This document shows, one piece after another, positions 8,333 through 16,391 of a stretch of DNA of 64,000 bases. The translations under genes were made by a program, and so were the position numbers. The notes under the pieces are model-generated. The model saw nothing but the letters and a program-made list of their open reading frames with translations, was not told the origin of the DNA and ran no database searches. The DNA lies in contig NZ_CP107939.1 in assembly GCF_036046055.1 (NCBI RefSeq), forward strand, positions 1,798,001 through 1,862,000, written 5' to 3'. Origin of the DNA: Nocardia sp. NBC_00403 (GTDB lineage: Bacteria > Actinomycetota > Actinomycetes > Mycobacteriales > Mycobacteriaceae). Every line of letters begins with the position of its first letter. The first letter of the stretch is position 1.

Positions 8333-9115
8333 TCAGCTGCCGGTGAATGTGGGCTTGCGCTTTTCTGCGAAGGCCTTCGGGCCCTCCTTGGCGTCGGCCG
8401 ACTTGAAGACCGCCGTGCCCAGTTCGGCGTCGATCTTGAAGGCCTCTTCCTCGTGCATGCCCTCGGTGTCGCGGATGGTGCGCAGGATGGCCTGGACCGC
8501 GAGCGGGCCGTTGGCCGCGATCTGCGCGGCCAGTTCGAGCGCCTTGTCCAGCGCGGTGCCGTCCGGCACCACATGCCCGATCAAGCCGATTTCCTTGGCC
8601 TCGGCCGCGGTGACGTGCCGACCGGTGAGCAGGATGTCCGCGGCCACGGTGTAGGGAATCTGGCGCACCAGCCGGACCGCCGAGCCGCCCAGCGGGAACA
8701 GGCCCCAACGTGCCTCGGACACACCGAATTTCGCGCTCTCGCCGGCAACCCGGATATCGGTGCCCTGCAGGATCTCGGTGCCACCGGCGATGGCAGGACC
8801 CTCGACCGCCGCGATCAGCGGCTTGGTGAGCCGCCGGCCCTTGAGCAGCGCCTCGATCTTCGACAGATCCCAGCCGCCGCCCTTGAAGGAGTCGCCCGGG
8901 TGCTGGGTCGTCATCGCCTTCAGATCCGCGCCCGCGCAGAACGCGCCGCCCGCGCCGGTCAGGATCGCGACCCGGATGTCGGGATCGTTGTCCACCTGAT
9001 CCCAGGCGTCGCGCATGATCGCCATCATCTCGCCCGACAGCGCGTTGCGGGCCTCGGGACGATTCATGGTGACGATGAGGACGTGATCGCGCTTCTCGAC
9101 GAGGCAATCTGGCAT
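8333..9115 (-). CDS. echA19: Enoyl-CoA hydratase EchA19, sterol side-chain beta-oxidation
   Basis: A 260-residue crotonase-fold enoyl-CoA hydratase that adds water to the unsaturated steroid side-chain CoA ester. The chain [16 protein letters not shown], the oxyanion-hole region [17 protein letters not shown], and [19 protein letters not shown] closely follow EchA19 (Rv3516) of M. tuberculosis at nearly identical length. An AGGAGA ribosome-binding site precedes the ATG. It is divergent from fadD19 exactly as in mycobacteria, with a KstR box between them. It would act after FadD19 and the FadE26/27 dehydrogenase. Function is by strong family resemblance. Confidence 0.9.
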   Translation of the reverse strand: MPDCLVEKRDHVLIVTMNRPEARNALSGEMMAIMRDAWDQVDNDPDIRVAILTGAGGAFCAGADLKAMTTQHPGDSFKGGGWDLSKIEALLKGRRLTKPLIAAVEGPAIAGGTEILQGTDIRVAGESAKFGVSEARWGLFPLGGSAVRLVRQIPYTVAADILLTGRHVTAAEAKEIGLIGHVVPDGTALDKALELAAQIAANGPLAVQAILRTIRDTEGMHEEEAFKIDAELGTAVFKSADAKEGPKAFAEKRKPTFTGS

Positions 9116-9151
9116 TGGTGATTCTCCTGACTTTCAAGCCTTGTCAGAAAC

Positions 9152-9165
9152 AGTAACACGTTCTA
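9152..9165. promoter_or_regulatory. KstR-type operator between echA19 and fadD19
   Basis: AGTAACACGTTCTA matches TNNAACNNGTTNNA except the first base. It lies between the divergent starts 9115 and 9177, and ends 11 bases before the fadD19 GTG. Confidence 0.8.
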
Positions 9166-9176
9166 TTTTTAGGTTT

Positions 9177-10826
9177 GTGAGCTACAACATAGCCGACCTG
9201 GTCGAACACGCCATCGATCTCATGCCCGACCGCGTAGCGCTGGCCGACGACCGCCGTGAGGTGACTTACGCGCAGCTCGAGGAGCGGGCCAACAAACTGG
9301 CCAACTACCTGCTGGAGCAGGGTGTCCAACCGGGTGACAAGGTGGGCATCTACTCGCGCAACACGATCGAGGCCGTCGAGGCCATGGTCGCGATCTTCAA
9401 GGCTCGCGCCGTGATGATCAACGTGAACTACCGATACGTCGAGAACGAGTTACAGCATATCTTCGACAACTCGGACATGGTCGCGCTGATCCACGAGCGC
9501 CGCTTCACCGACAGAGTGGCCGGTGTCCGCCCGAACACTCCGCTGCTGAAGACCGTCATCGTCGTCGACGACGATACGACCGGCACAATCCCCACCGCGG
9601 CGGATTCGGTGGAATACGAGACGGTGCTCGAGCAGTCCTCCGGAGAGCGCAATTTCGGCGATCGCTCCCCGGACGACCTCTACATGCTCTACACCGGCGG
9701 CACCACGGGCCTGCCCAAGGGCGTGATGTGGCGGCAGGAGGATGTCTGGCGGGTGCTCGGTGCGGGCATCAACTTCGTCACCGGCGAATACGTCGACGAC
9801 GAATGGGAATTGGCCAAGGTCGGCGCGGCCAACCCGCAGATGGTGCGCTTCCCGATTCCGCCGATGATCCACGGCGGCTCGCAATGGGCCACCTTCCACA
9901 GCCTGTTCGGCGGCGGCAAGGCCGTGATGATCCCCGAGTTCAGCGGGCACGGCGTGTGGCAGCACATCGACCGCCACGCCATCAATCTCATCTTCATCAC
10001 CGGTGACGCGATGGCACGGCCGATGCTGGATGCGTTGATCGAGGGCAACCCGGAAACCGGTAAGCCCTATGACCTTTCGACGCTCTACGTGATGGCGAGC
10101 AGTGCGGCGCTGTTCTCCCCGGCCCTCAAGGACCAGTTCCTGGAGCTGCTACCGAACCGGATGCTCTCGGACTCCATCGGCTCTTCGGAGACCGGTTTCG
10201 GTGGACTGTCCATCGTCACCAAGGGTGCGACGCACACCGGTGGGCCCCGCGTGAAGATCGATGCGTCCACCGTGGTGCTCGGCGAGGACGGCAACCCGGT
10301 GGAGCCCGGTTCGGGTGTAGTCGGCATTCTCGCCCGCAGCGGCCACATTCCGCTCGGCTACTACAAGGACGAGGCGAAGACGGCGGCAACCTTCAAGGAG
10401 ATCAACGGCGTTCGCTACTCGATCCCGGGCGACTATGCGCGGGTCGAGGAGGACGGCACCGTGACGATGCTCGGTCGCGGTTCGGTGAGCATCAACAGCG
10501 GCGGCGAGAAGATCTACCCGGAAGAGGTCGAAGGTGCGCTCAAGTCGCACCCGGAGATCTTCGACGCGCTGGTGGTCGGCGTCGAAGACGAGCGCTGGGG
10601 TCAGCGGGTCGTCGCTGTTGTGCAGTGCCGCGGCGACAACCGCCCGTCACTGGAAGAGCTGCGCCCCATGCTGACCAATGAGATCGCGCCCTACAAGCAG
10701 CCGCGCAGCCTGTGGTTCGTCGACGAGATCAAGCGCTCGCCCGCAGGCAAGCCGGATTACCGCTGGGCCAAGGAGCAGACCGAGGTGCGCGCCGCCGATG
10801 ATCACCTCGAGGCGAGCAGCAAGTAA
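9177..10826 (+). CDS. fadD19: Steroid side-chain acyl-CoA synthetase FadD19
   Basis: A 549-residue AMP-forming CoA ligase that activates the C26 acid of the sterol side chain (3-oxo-cholestenoate type). It follows M. tuberculosis FadD19 (548 residues) nearly end to end: NIADLVEHAIDLMPDRVALA at the start, YTGGTTGLPKGVMWR at about 172, SDSIGSSETGFGG, GRGSVSINSGGEKIYPEE, and KRSPAGKPDYRWAKEQTE at the C-terminus with the catalytic Lys. GTG 9177 was chosen because it aligns with the family start and leaves the KstR operator outside; no clear ribosome-binding site is seen. In Rhodococcus FadD19 is essential for C24-branched sterols, which fits the ltp3/ltp4 genes here. Confidence 0.93.
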   Translation: MSYNIADLVEHAIDLMPDRVALADDRREVTYAQLEERANKLANYLLEQGVQPGDKVGIYSRNTIEAVEAMVAIFKARAVMINVNYRYVENELQHIFDNSDMVALIHERRFTDRVAGVRPNTPLLKTVIVVDDDTTGTIPTAADSVEYETVLEQSSGERNFGDRSPDDLYMLYTGGTTGLPKGVMWRQEDVWRVLGAGINFVTGEYVDDEWELAKVGAANPQMVRFPIPPMIHGGSQWATFHSLFGGGKAVMIPEFSGHGVWQHIDRHAINLIFITGDAMARPMLDALIEGNPETGKPYDLSTLYVMASSAALFSPALKDQFLELLPNRMLSDSIGSSETGFGGLSIVTKGATHTGGPRVKIDASTVVLGEDGNPVEPGSGVVGILARSGHIPLGYYKDEAKTAATFKEINGVRYSIPGDYARVEEDGTVTMLGRGSVSINSGGEKIYPEEVEGALKSHPEIFDALVVGVEDERWGQRVVAVVQCRGDNRPSLEELRPMLTNEIAPYKQPRSLWFVDEIKRSPAGKPDYRWAKEQTEVRAADDHLEASSK

Positions 10827-10955
10827 GAAGTAGGGGCGAGGCGCTACCGGCGAGGGCTGCCGCGACATGCGGCGGCCTTTGCCGTTTCAGCAGTCGTCCG
10901 CGGTGTTGGTTCAAGCGATCTGCCAGCAGCCGCGAGCGGTAGACAGGAGATCGAA

Positions 10956-11786
10956 TTGGCAACGCCCTATGCATTTTTCGCCGCGACCGGACACGGCTTC
11001 GAGCCCCTGCCGTTCGCTGTCAGCGCGTGGTCGTCGACGATGATCAATGGGCCTGCGATCTGTGGCCTCCTGGCGAGGGCGTTGGAACTGCAGCATTGTT
11101 CGGCCGAATTCACGCCCGCCCGGTTGACGGTCGACCTGTTCCGGCCGACGCTCAACAAGCCGGTCACTGTAGTGACCGAGTTGGTCAGGGAGGGGAAGCG
11201 GATCCGGGTCGCCGATGCCGCGCTGATGCAGGACGGCGCGGATGTGGCTCGCGCGACGGCGATCTTCTTGAAACGGTCGGTGCAGCCGCCGGGAGAGGTC
11301 TGGACCAGGGGCGACGGGCCGCGGCCGCCCGAGGTACCGATCGCCGACGGACCGACCCCGCCGCTGTGGAACAGCGACGGTCGACCCGATGGCTGGTCGT
11401 CGCGGATCGGCGAGCATCAGAACGGCGGGCGCAAGCGCACCTGGCAGGTGCCGATGTCGGTGATCGAGGGGGAGACGTCTTCGCCGTTCGCCGGCGCCGC
11501 GATGATCGGTGAGGCGACGAGCATGATGACCAACTGGGGCAGCGAGGGCATCGGGTTCATCAACACCGATCTGACGCTCGCGCTGGCGCGGCCCGCTATC
11601 GGGCCGGAGATCGGGTTGGAGGCCGACAGTCACATCAGTGCCGACGGGATCGCTGTCGGCAGTGCGACCCTGTTCGATCGCTCCGGGTCGTTCGGGACCT
11701 GCATGGTGACCGCACTGTCGAACGCCGATCGGCAGGTCGACTTCGCCGACGGCTCTGTATTCGTGGCGCGAGCGGGCATCCAGTAG
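10956..11786 (+). CDS. Double-hotdog acyl-CoA thioesterase family protein
   Basis: A 276-residue protein that reads as two hotdog halves (TesB-like): PAICGLLARALE and ARLTVDLFRPTLNKPVTV in the first, and FAGAAMIGEATSMMTNWGSEGIGFINTDLTL in the second, where the catalytic region of the family lies. It probably hydrolyses an acyl-CoA; the substrate is unknown. The start is TTG 10956, preceded by ACAGGAGA at good spacing. It stands alone 130 bases after fadD19 (10827-10955 shows no feature I can name), so it may be read from the same promoter. Placement suggests a housekeeping role in freeing CoA from stalled sterol esters, which is inference. Confidence 0.75.
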   Translation: MATPYAFFAATGHGFEPLPFAVSAWSSTMINGPAICGLLARALELQHCSAEFTPARLTVDLFRPTLNKPVTVVTELVREGKRIRVADAALMQDGADVARATAIFLKRSVQPPGEVWTRGDGPRPPEVPIADGPTPPLWNSDGRPDGWSSRIGEHQNGGRKRTWQVPMSVIEGETSSPFAGAAMIGEATSMMTNWGSEGIGFINTDLTLALARPAIGPEIGLEADSHISADGIAVGSATLFDRSGSFGTCMVTALSNADRQVDFADGSVFVARAGIQ

Positions 11787-11797
11787 GAATTCCAGCA

Positions 11798-11834
11798 GAT
11801 CGGCCCGCCAGTTGACCTGGCGGGCCGATCTTTT
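11798..11834. terminator. Terminator after the thioesterase gene
   Basis: Perfect 13-bp stem (arms 11798-11810 and 11818-11830, 7-base loop) followed by TTTT. It separates convergent genes ending at 11786 and 11848. Confidence 0.9.
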
Positions 11835-11847
11835 CGGTCTCGGTGAC

Positions 11848-13038
11848 TCAGCGGTTGGCGAGCTCGGCCAGTTGGAAGGCCAGCTTGTTGCGGACCGCGG
11901 GGATGCGGATCACGAGCGACATGACGGTATTGCGGAGCAGGCGGGCAGGCCGCGGGCGCAGGGTGGCCATCTTGGTCATCCGGTCGGTGAAGGCGACGAC
12001 GCCGAGTGCCACTGGGCGCCGGGTGGCTTCGTAGGCGTCCAGGGTGGCCGCCGGCTCGCCTTGGATGACTCGAACGAGCAACGGGCCGAGGAAGGCCGCG
12101 TCCTGAATACCGGTGTTCATACCCTGTCCGCCCGCCGGGCTGTGCACGTGCGCGGCATCGCCTGCCAGCAGCACCCGGCCTGCGCGGTAGTGGTCGGCGA
12201 CGCGGTGGTGCACCCGGAAGCGTGAGCTCCACAGCACCTCACGGACTTTCACCGCGCCACCGGGGCCGCGGGTATCGAGGATCGACTGGATATCGGCGGC
12301 GTCCGGGTGTTCGGGGGCTTCGTCGAGGGTGGCGACGACCCGGTAGCGGTTCGGTTCGGCGTCGTCGGGCAGTGGCGCGACGACGGTGACGCCCTCGGGT
12401 GAAAGGTGCAGCGCCACTTCGTTTCGTGCGATCGGCCAGTCCATCCTGACATCGGCGAGCACGAAGGAGGCCGGGTAGGTGTCGCCGGTGAACCCGATGC
12501 CCGCTTGCTCCCTGACGACGCTGTGCATACCGTCGGCGCCGATCACGTAGTCGGCCCTGATGGTCCCCGGTGCGCCCGCGCCGTCTTCGTAATCCACTGT
12601 GACGCCGTTGTTCTCGTCGGCGATCTTGGTCACCTGGTACGGTCGCCGCACCTCGCCGCCCGCCTTGCGCAGCCGGTCCAGCAGCACCGTCTCGGTGGTG
12701 TCCTGCGGAACCATGAGGGTGTAGGGGTACTCGGTAGGCAGTCCGTCGAAGCGCACGGTGGCCAGCGTCCGCCCGCCGTCGTGCACGGTGAAGGTGGGTA
12801 CCACGATGCCGCGTGCGATGAGTTCATCGGCAATGCTGAGCTCGCGCAGTACCTCGAGGGTCCGTGCGTGCACCACGGCGGCGCGAGAGGTGTTGGCGCC
12901 CTCGGCGAGCCGGTCCAGCAGCACGAAGTCGATGCCGGCGTCGGCCAGCGTGACCGCGGCGGTCAGTCCGGCGGGCCCGGCGCCGACGATCACCACAGAG
13001 GTGGTGTCCGGCAGTTCGTTGCTCGGGGTGGTGCTCAT
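11848..13038 (-). CDS. FAD-dependent aromatic-ring-type monooxygenase
   Basis: A 396-residue flavoprotein monooxygenase of the PHBH/TfdB class. The Rossmann motif GAGPAG is at 19-24 (VVIVGAGPAGLTAAVTLAD), the DG motif in YVIGADGMHSVVREQ, and the GD motif in GRVLLAGDAAHVHSPAGGQG. It lacks the long C-terminal domain of phenol hydroxylases. The substrate is unknown: hydroxylation of an antibiotic or aromatic compound are both possible. It is divergent from a TetR gene across 100 bases carrying repeated palindromes, so it is very probably induced by its substrate through that regulator. Confidence 0.85.
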   Translation of the reverse strand: MSTTPSNELPDTTSVVIVGAGPAGLTAAVTLADAGIDFVLLDRLAEGANTSRAAVVHARTLEVLRELSIADELIARGIVVPTFTVHDGGRTLATVRFDGLPTEYPYTLMVPQDTTETVLLDRLRKAGGEVRRPYQVTKIADENNGVTVDYEDGAGAPGTIRADYVIGADGMHSVVREQAGIGFTGDTYPASFVLADVRMDWPIARNEVALHLSPEGVTVVAPLPDDAEPNRYRVVATLDEAPEHPDAADIQSILDTRGPGGAVKVREVLWSSRFRVHHRVADHYRAGRVLLAGDAAHVHSPAGGQGMNTGIQDAAFLGPLLVRVIQGEPAATLDAYEATRRPVALGVVAFTDRMTKMATLRPRPARLLRNTVMSLVIRIPAVRNKLAFQLAELANR

Positions 13039-13064
13039 CGGAACTCCTTGGTCAACATCTGTGG

Positions 13065-13140
13065 GCCAACGCTTGTTGGCTTAACGGTAGACCGGCCCGC
13101 TCTCGAAAGTCAACACTTGTTGGCATACACTTGTTGGCAT
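13065..13140. promoter_or_regulatory. Triple palindromic operator between the monooxygenase and the TetR gene
   Basis: GCCAACGCTTGTTGGC (13065-13080) is a perfect inverted repeat apart from its centre. GTCAACACTTGTTGGC (13109-13124) is a near copy, and ATACACTTGTTGGCAT (13125-13140) repeats the right half and runs into the TetR ATG. These are almost certainly the operators of the adjacent TetR protein and would give autoregulation plus control of the monooxygenase. Confidence 0.8.
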
Positions 13141-13810
13141 GGCCGTCGTCCCAGATCAACAGCCTGCGCGCCGCTCCGATGCCACCCGGGCGGCGATCCT
13201 CGAAGCCGCCCGCGCCCGCTTCGCGGCGGAGGGCTTTCGCAAGGCGACTATTCGCGCCATCGCGGCAGACGCTGCGATCGATCCGTCCATGGTGATGCGC
13301 TACTTCGGCAGCAAGGACGGTCTGTTCGCCGCCGCGGTCGACGTTGAACTGAATCTGCCCGATCTGGCGTCCGCGGAGCCGGACGCTGTGGGCGAGTTGC
13401 TGGTCCGCCGCTTTCTGGCGATCTGGGAGGACCAGCCCGACAACAAGGTCCTGCTGATTTTGCTGCGATCCTCCATCGCCGACGAAGCAGTGAGCGAACG
13501 CTTCCGGCAGGTCTTCGCCGAGCAGGTGTTGCCTGCTGTGCTGCGCTTCGGCGACCCCGCCGATGCGCAGCGCCGCGGCGGATTGATCGTGACCCAGCTG
13601 CTCGGGCTTGCCCTGTGCCGCTACGTGCTGCGGCTGCCGCCGGTGGTGGGGCTTTCGCGAGAGCAAATCATCGTGGATATCGCACCGACGCTGCAGCGGT
13701 ATCTGACCTCGAGCCCGATCGAAGCCAGTTCGGGGCGGCACTCGACGAAATTCACGGCGGCCGACCATGCACTGGAGGTCAGTGTCGAAGTCGATCAGCG
13801 ACCCATCTGA
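13139..13810 (+). CDS. TetR-family transcriptional regulator
   Basis: A 223-residue repressor: the N-terminal helix-turn-helix is at about 15-60 (RAAILEAARARFAAEGFRKATIRAIAADAAIDPSM would span it; key part FRKATIRAIAADA), then YFGSKDGLFAAAV, and a divergent ligand-binding C-terminus. The ATG lies directly on the third operator half-site, so the transcript is probably leaderless and autorepressed. It should control the divergent FAD monooxygenase. The inducer is unknown. Confidence 0.85.
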   Translation: MAVVPDQQPARRSDATRAAILEAARARFAAEGFRKATIRAIAADAAIDPSMVMRYFGSKDGLFAAAVDVELNLPDLASAEPDAVGELLVRRFLAIWEDQPDNKVLLILLRSSIADEAVSERFRQVFAEQVLPAVLRFGDPADAQRRGGLIVTQLLGLALCRYVLRLPPVVGLSREQIIVDIAPTLQRYLTSSPIEASSGRHSTKFTAADHALEVSVEVDQRPI

Positions 13811-13823
13811 TGTTGCGGCGTGT

Positions 13824-14260
13824 TCAGGGGTCGGGCGTGATCAGCTCTACGGTCGGGAAGTAGCCCCGATACCGGGCAGTATCGCGTGTCAGCAGTCGAT
13901 AACCGGCGACAGCGGCGTGCGCGCCTATGTAGAAGTCGGGCATTGGGGACCGCTTCTCGCCACCATTGCGGCGGTAGCGCTGAAATGCCTTTCCTGCCAG
14001 AAAGCCGGCACGGAACGGCAGTGCTTCATGCTCGAACTCATCGGCAGGCAGCAAATCGTCCAGATCTTCGACGGTGTCGTATCCGACGGAACTTCGGTGT
14101 AGATGATCGGGTTGATGACAACCCGCCCGGAATCGAGGGTCTCGGTGATTCGATTCGCTGACCACGCACCCCATTTCTCGTCGTTGGTCATGACATCGAG
14201 CAGGACGCACGAGTCGATCAGGGTGGCCGGTCCGGCGATGGGTGTCGGACTACTCGCCAC
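13824..14260 (-). pseudogene. PIN-domain (VapC-type) toxin gene broken by a single-base frameshift
   Basis: The N-terminal part reads in one frame from GTG 14260 (ATLIDSCVLLDVM, then VVINPIIYTEV). After about 14085-14095 the PIN sequence continues in another frame (GYDTVEDLDDLLPADEF, FLAGKAF, SPMPDFYIGAHAAV, LLTRDTARYRGYFP). The span is 437 bases, one short of 146 codons, so one base is missing. All four acidic PIN residues (Asp near the start, Glu in YTEV, Asp in PDFYIG, Asp in LTRD) are present across the two frames, so the break is recent or a sequencing error. The start overlaps the antitoxin gene by 11 bases. If intact it would be an RNase toxin. Confidence 0.75.
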
Positions 14261-14510
14261 GGAGCAGGTCCATGATCTCGTCGGTGCTCATGCCTTCGAT
14301 ATCTCGGCTCGCTGCGGTGCCGCGCAGCCGACGGACAAGGCGTTGGCCTCGGGTGGGGGCACCTTCGGTACGCACGATCCGGAGCGTGCCATCGACTTCG
14401 ACGATCTCGACGTCATCGCCCTCGCGCAGATTGTGCTTGGCGCGAAGCTGGGCGGGGATCGTTACCTGGCCTTTGCTGTTGAGCAGCACAGTAGCCTCCT
14501 CGGGCAGCAT
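14250..14510 (-). CDS. AbrB/SpoVT-type antitoxin (VapB-like)
   Basis: An 86-residue protein with an N-terminal swapped-hairpin AbrB domain: NSKGQVTIPAQLRAKHNLREGDD followed by VEIVEVDGTLRIV. The C-terminal tail from about residue 55 (RGTAASRDIEGMSTDEIMDLLRGE) is the likely toxin-binding part. It precedes and overlaps the frameshifted PIN toxin gene, the standard antitoxin-first order. It would bind its own promoter; a palindrome lies just upstream at 14513-14528. The antitoxin reading frame is intact while the toxin is broken. Confidence 0.8.
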   Translation of the reverse strand: MLPEEATVLLNSKGQVTIPAQLRAKHNLREGDDVEIVEVDGTLRIVRTEGAPTRGQRLVRRLRGTAASRDIEGMSTDEIMDLLRGE

Positions 14511-14512
14511 CT

Positions 14513-14535
14513 GTAATACGCCTATTACGTAATAC
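14513..14535. promoter_or_regulatory. Probable operator of the AbrB-type antitoxin
   Basis: GTAATACGCCTATTAC (14513-14528) is an inverted repeat, and a third GTAATAC follows directly at 14529-14535. It sits 3 bases upstream of the antitoxin ATG, where an autoregulating antitoxin would bind. No experimental consensus is known to me for it. Confidence 0.5.
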
Positions 14536-14621
14536 TAGTGAGAACAGGGTGGTCAGCGCCGTGGTATCGACGGTCGGGTCGGCGCTGGCGCTGGCGGTTG
14601 ATGCGGTGGGCACCCGCGGAT

Positions 14622-14906
14622 ATGGATGCTCGGCCGAACGTCAGCATTCGAATCCTGCCCTTCAGCGCGGGCCTTCCGTTGGGGGTGGCGGTTGGCCCGT
14701 TCGTCAATCTCGAGTTCGGTGTCGACAGCGAAGGGGAGCCGATCGAGCCTCCTGGTGTCTATGTCGAGAACTTCGCCGGCGATCTATATCTGACGAAGCC
14801 AGATACCGTACGGCGCTACCATCAGGCGTACGAGAGCATTCGCCACCAGGCTCTGGATGAGGTGGCCGGCCGGAGCCTGCTTCGGCAGCGAAGGAGTGCA
14901 CGTTAA
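14622..14906 (+). pseudogene. C-terminal remnant of a DUF5753 XRE-type regulator
   Basis: From about 14622 the frame reads ARPNVSIRILPFSAGLPLG, then FVNLEFG, VYVENFAGDLYL and YHQAYESIRHQALDE, the characteristic end of DUF5753 helix-turn-helix regulators. These are normally about 280 residues with an N-terminal XRE domain; here only about the last 95 are recognisable, and nothing upstream in any frame looks like the missing part. It is therefore a truncated gene. It overlaps the start of the DUF397 gene by 11 bases, the usual partner order in Nocardia and Streptomyces. Confidence 0.7.
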
Positions 14907-15105
14907 CATCGATCTGGCCGATGCCGAATGGTTCAAGAGCAGTCGTAGCGGCGTTGTAGGGAACTGTGTCGAGGTCGCATTCCTCTCGAATAACCTTGTC
15001 GGCGTTCGTGATTCGAAGAACCCCTCCGGCCCGGCGTTGCTGTTCACTTCGGCCGAGTGGTCGGCCTTCACAGTCGCGGCGGCGCACGGCGAGTTCGACC
15101 GCTGA
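14896..15105 (+). CDS. DUF397 protein
   Basis: About 69 residues. AEWFKSSRSGVVGNCVEVA, then VGVRDSKNPSGPALLFTSAEW, is the DUF397 signature. The GTG start at 14896 overlaps the end of the DUF5753 remnant and follows GAAGGA closely; the start is not certain. DUF397 proteins pair with DUF5753/XRE regulators in Actinobacteria (BldB-like or toxin-antitoxin-like systems). With the partner truncated, this gene is probably an orphan without function. Confidence 0.75.
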   Translation: MHVNIDLADAEWFKSSRSGVVGNCVEVAFLSNNLVGVRDSKNPSGPALLFTSAEWSAFTVAAAHGEFDR

Positions 15106-15198
15106 CTGCTCACACCGCACGCCATCGCAACCGGCAGTCCAACGAATAAGGCCGAAATGATCGCGACAGGGCCGCGGTCATCAGTGAGTTACCACAGC

Positions 15199-15233
15199 AA
15201 TCGGCCCGCCGGGGCAGGACCGGCGGGCCGATT
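15199..15233. terminator. Terminator at the 3' end of fadE27
   Basis: Perfect 14-bp stem (arms 15199-15212 and 15220-15233, 7-base loop), placed between the DUF397 gene and the convergent fadE27 stop at 15253. Confidence 0.85.
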
Positions 15234-15252
15234 CGGGTGCGGAGTTCCTGGG

Positions 15253-16362
15253 TCAGGCAGGAGTTTCCGCGAGGAGAGAGCCGATGGCCCGGAGGTGGTC
15301 GGTGGCCGCGCCCAGTGCGAATTCGTTGTGCTTGGCGGCGGTGAAGTAGTTGTGCACGATGTGGTCGCGGTCGATGCCGACGCCGCCGTGCACGTGCACG
15401 ACGGTGTGCGCGACGCGGTGGCCCGCATCGGCCGCCCAGAACTTCGCGGTGTGCACCGCCGCGGCGCTCGGCAGGTTCTCCGACAGCTGCCAGGTGGCCT
15501 GGGTGACGGCCAGGCGCAGGCCCTGTACGTCGATATAGCCGTCGGCCAGGCGCTGCGCAACGGCCTGGAAGCTGCCGACCGCCTTGCCGAATTGCTCACG
15601 CTCGCGGGCGTAGTCGGCGACGAGTTCCAGTGCGCGTTCGACGGTGCCGAGTTGCTGGGAGCTCAGTCCGAGCCAGGCCCTGGTCAGCAGCCAGTCCAGG
15701 ATCTCGGCGCCGTTGTCGACGGTGCCGACCAATTCGGCAGGGGTGTCGGTGAATTCGAGCGAGTACTCGGCGCTCAGGTCGGTCACCTGCTGGGCGGTAA
15801 GCTGGACCGAGGCGTCGGACGGATCGACGAGGAACACCGCGGCACGGCCGGAAACCGTTGCCGGGACCAGGACCCTGGCGGCCTGCGCGGCGACCGGCAC
15901 CGCGAGCTTGGCGCCGGTCACCCGCCAGCCGCCACCCCCCTCGACCGCCGTGGTTGTCGGCTTGGTCGGCTCCCAGTTCTGCTCTTCGGCCAGTGCCGCC
16001 GTGAGGATCGCGCTGCCCGCACCGGCCTGGGTGGCCCAATCGCGTTGCGCGTCATTGCCGAACGCGGCCAGCGCGCCGGCACCGAGCACAACCGACCACA
16101 GGTACGGCACCGCGGCGACATACTTTCCGAGCTCACGCAGGATGGCGCTCTGCTCCAGCGGCCCGAAGTCGTTGCCGCCAACCGTCTCCGGCAGCGCCGC
16201 TGCCAGCACGCCGGTTTCGGCAAGAGAGGCCCACAGCGGTTCGTCGAAACGCACGGCTGTCTTGTCGAGTTCGCGCAGCCGGTCGGCGGTGACCAGCTTG
16301 CCGCACACCTCGCCGGTCAATCGAGCGAGATCGAGCTGGGCCTCGGTGGGGGTGAAATCCAT
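15253..16362 (-). CDS. fadE27: Acyl-CoA dehydrogenase FadE27 (ChsE5-type subunit)
   Basis: A 369-residue acyl-CoA dehydrogenase-like subunit, close in length to FadE27/Rv3505 (373). In M. tuberculosis it forms an alpha2beta2 heterotetramer with FadE26 (ChsE4-ChsE5) that starts beta-oxidation of the sterol side-chain CoA ester. The FAD-binding end is recognisable in HVHGGVGIDRDHIVHNYF, but the first ACAD signature of FadE26 is absent here, as expected for the non-catalytic-type partner. It is cotranscribed downstream of fadE26 with a 29-base gap. Regulation is probably by the KstR box at 17641. Confidence 0.9.
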   Translation of the reverse strand: MDFTPTEAQLDLARLTGEVCGKLVTADRLRELDKTAVRFDEPLWASLAETGVLAAALPETVGGNDFGPLEQSAILRELGKYVAAVPYLWSVVLGAGALAAFGNDAQRDWATQAGAGSAILTAALAEEQNWEPTKPTTTAVEGGGGWRVTGAKLAVPVAAQAARVLVPATVSGRAAVFLVDPSDASVQLTAQQVTDLSAEYSLEFTDTPAELVGTVDNGAEILDWLLTRAWLGLSSQQLGTVERALELVADYAREREQFGKAVGSFQAVAQRLADGYIDVQGLRLAVTQATWQLSENLPSAAAVHTAKFWAADAGHRVAHTVVHVHGGVGIDRDHIVHNYFTAAKHNEFALGAATDHLRAIGSLLAETPA

Positions 16363-16391
16363 GGCGATCTACCTACTTTCGAAAGTCTCGC

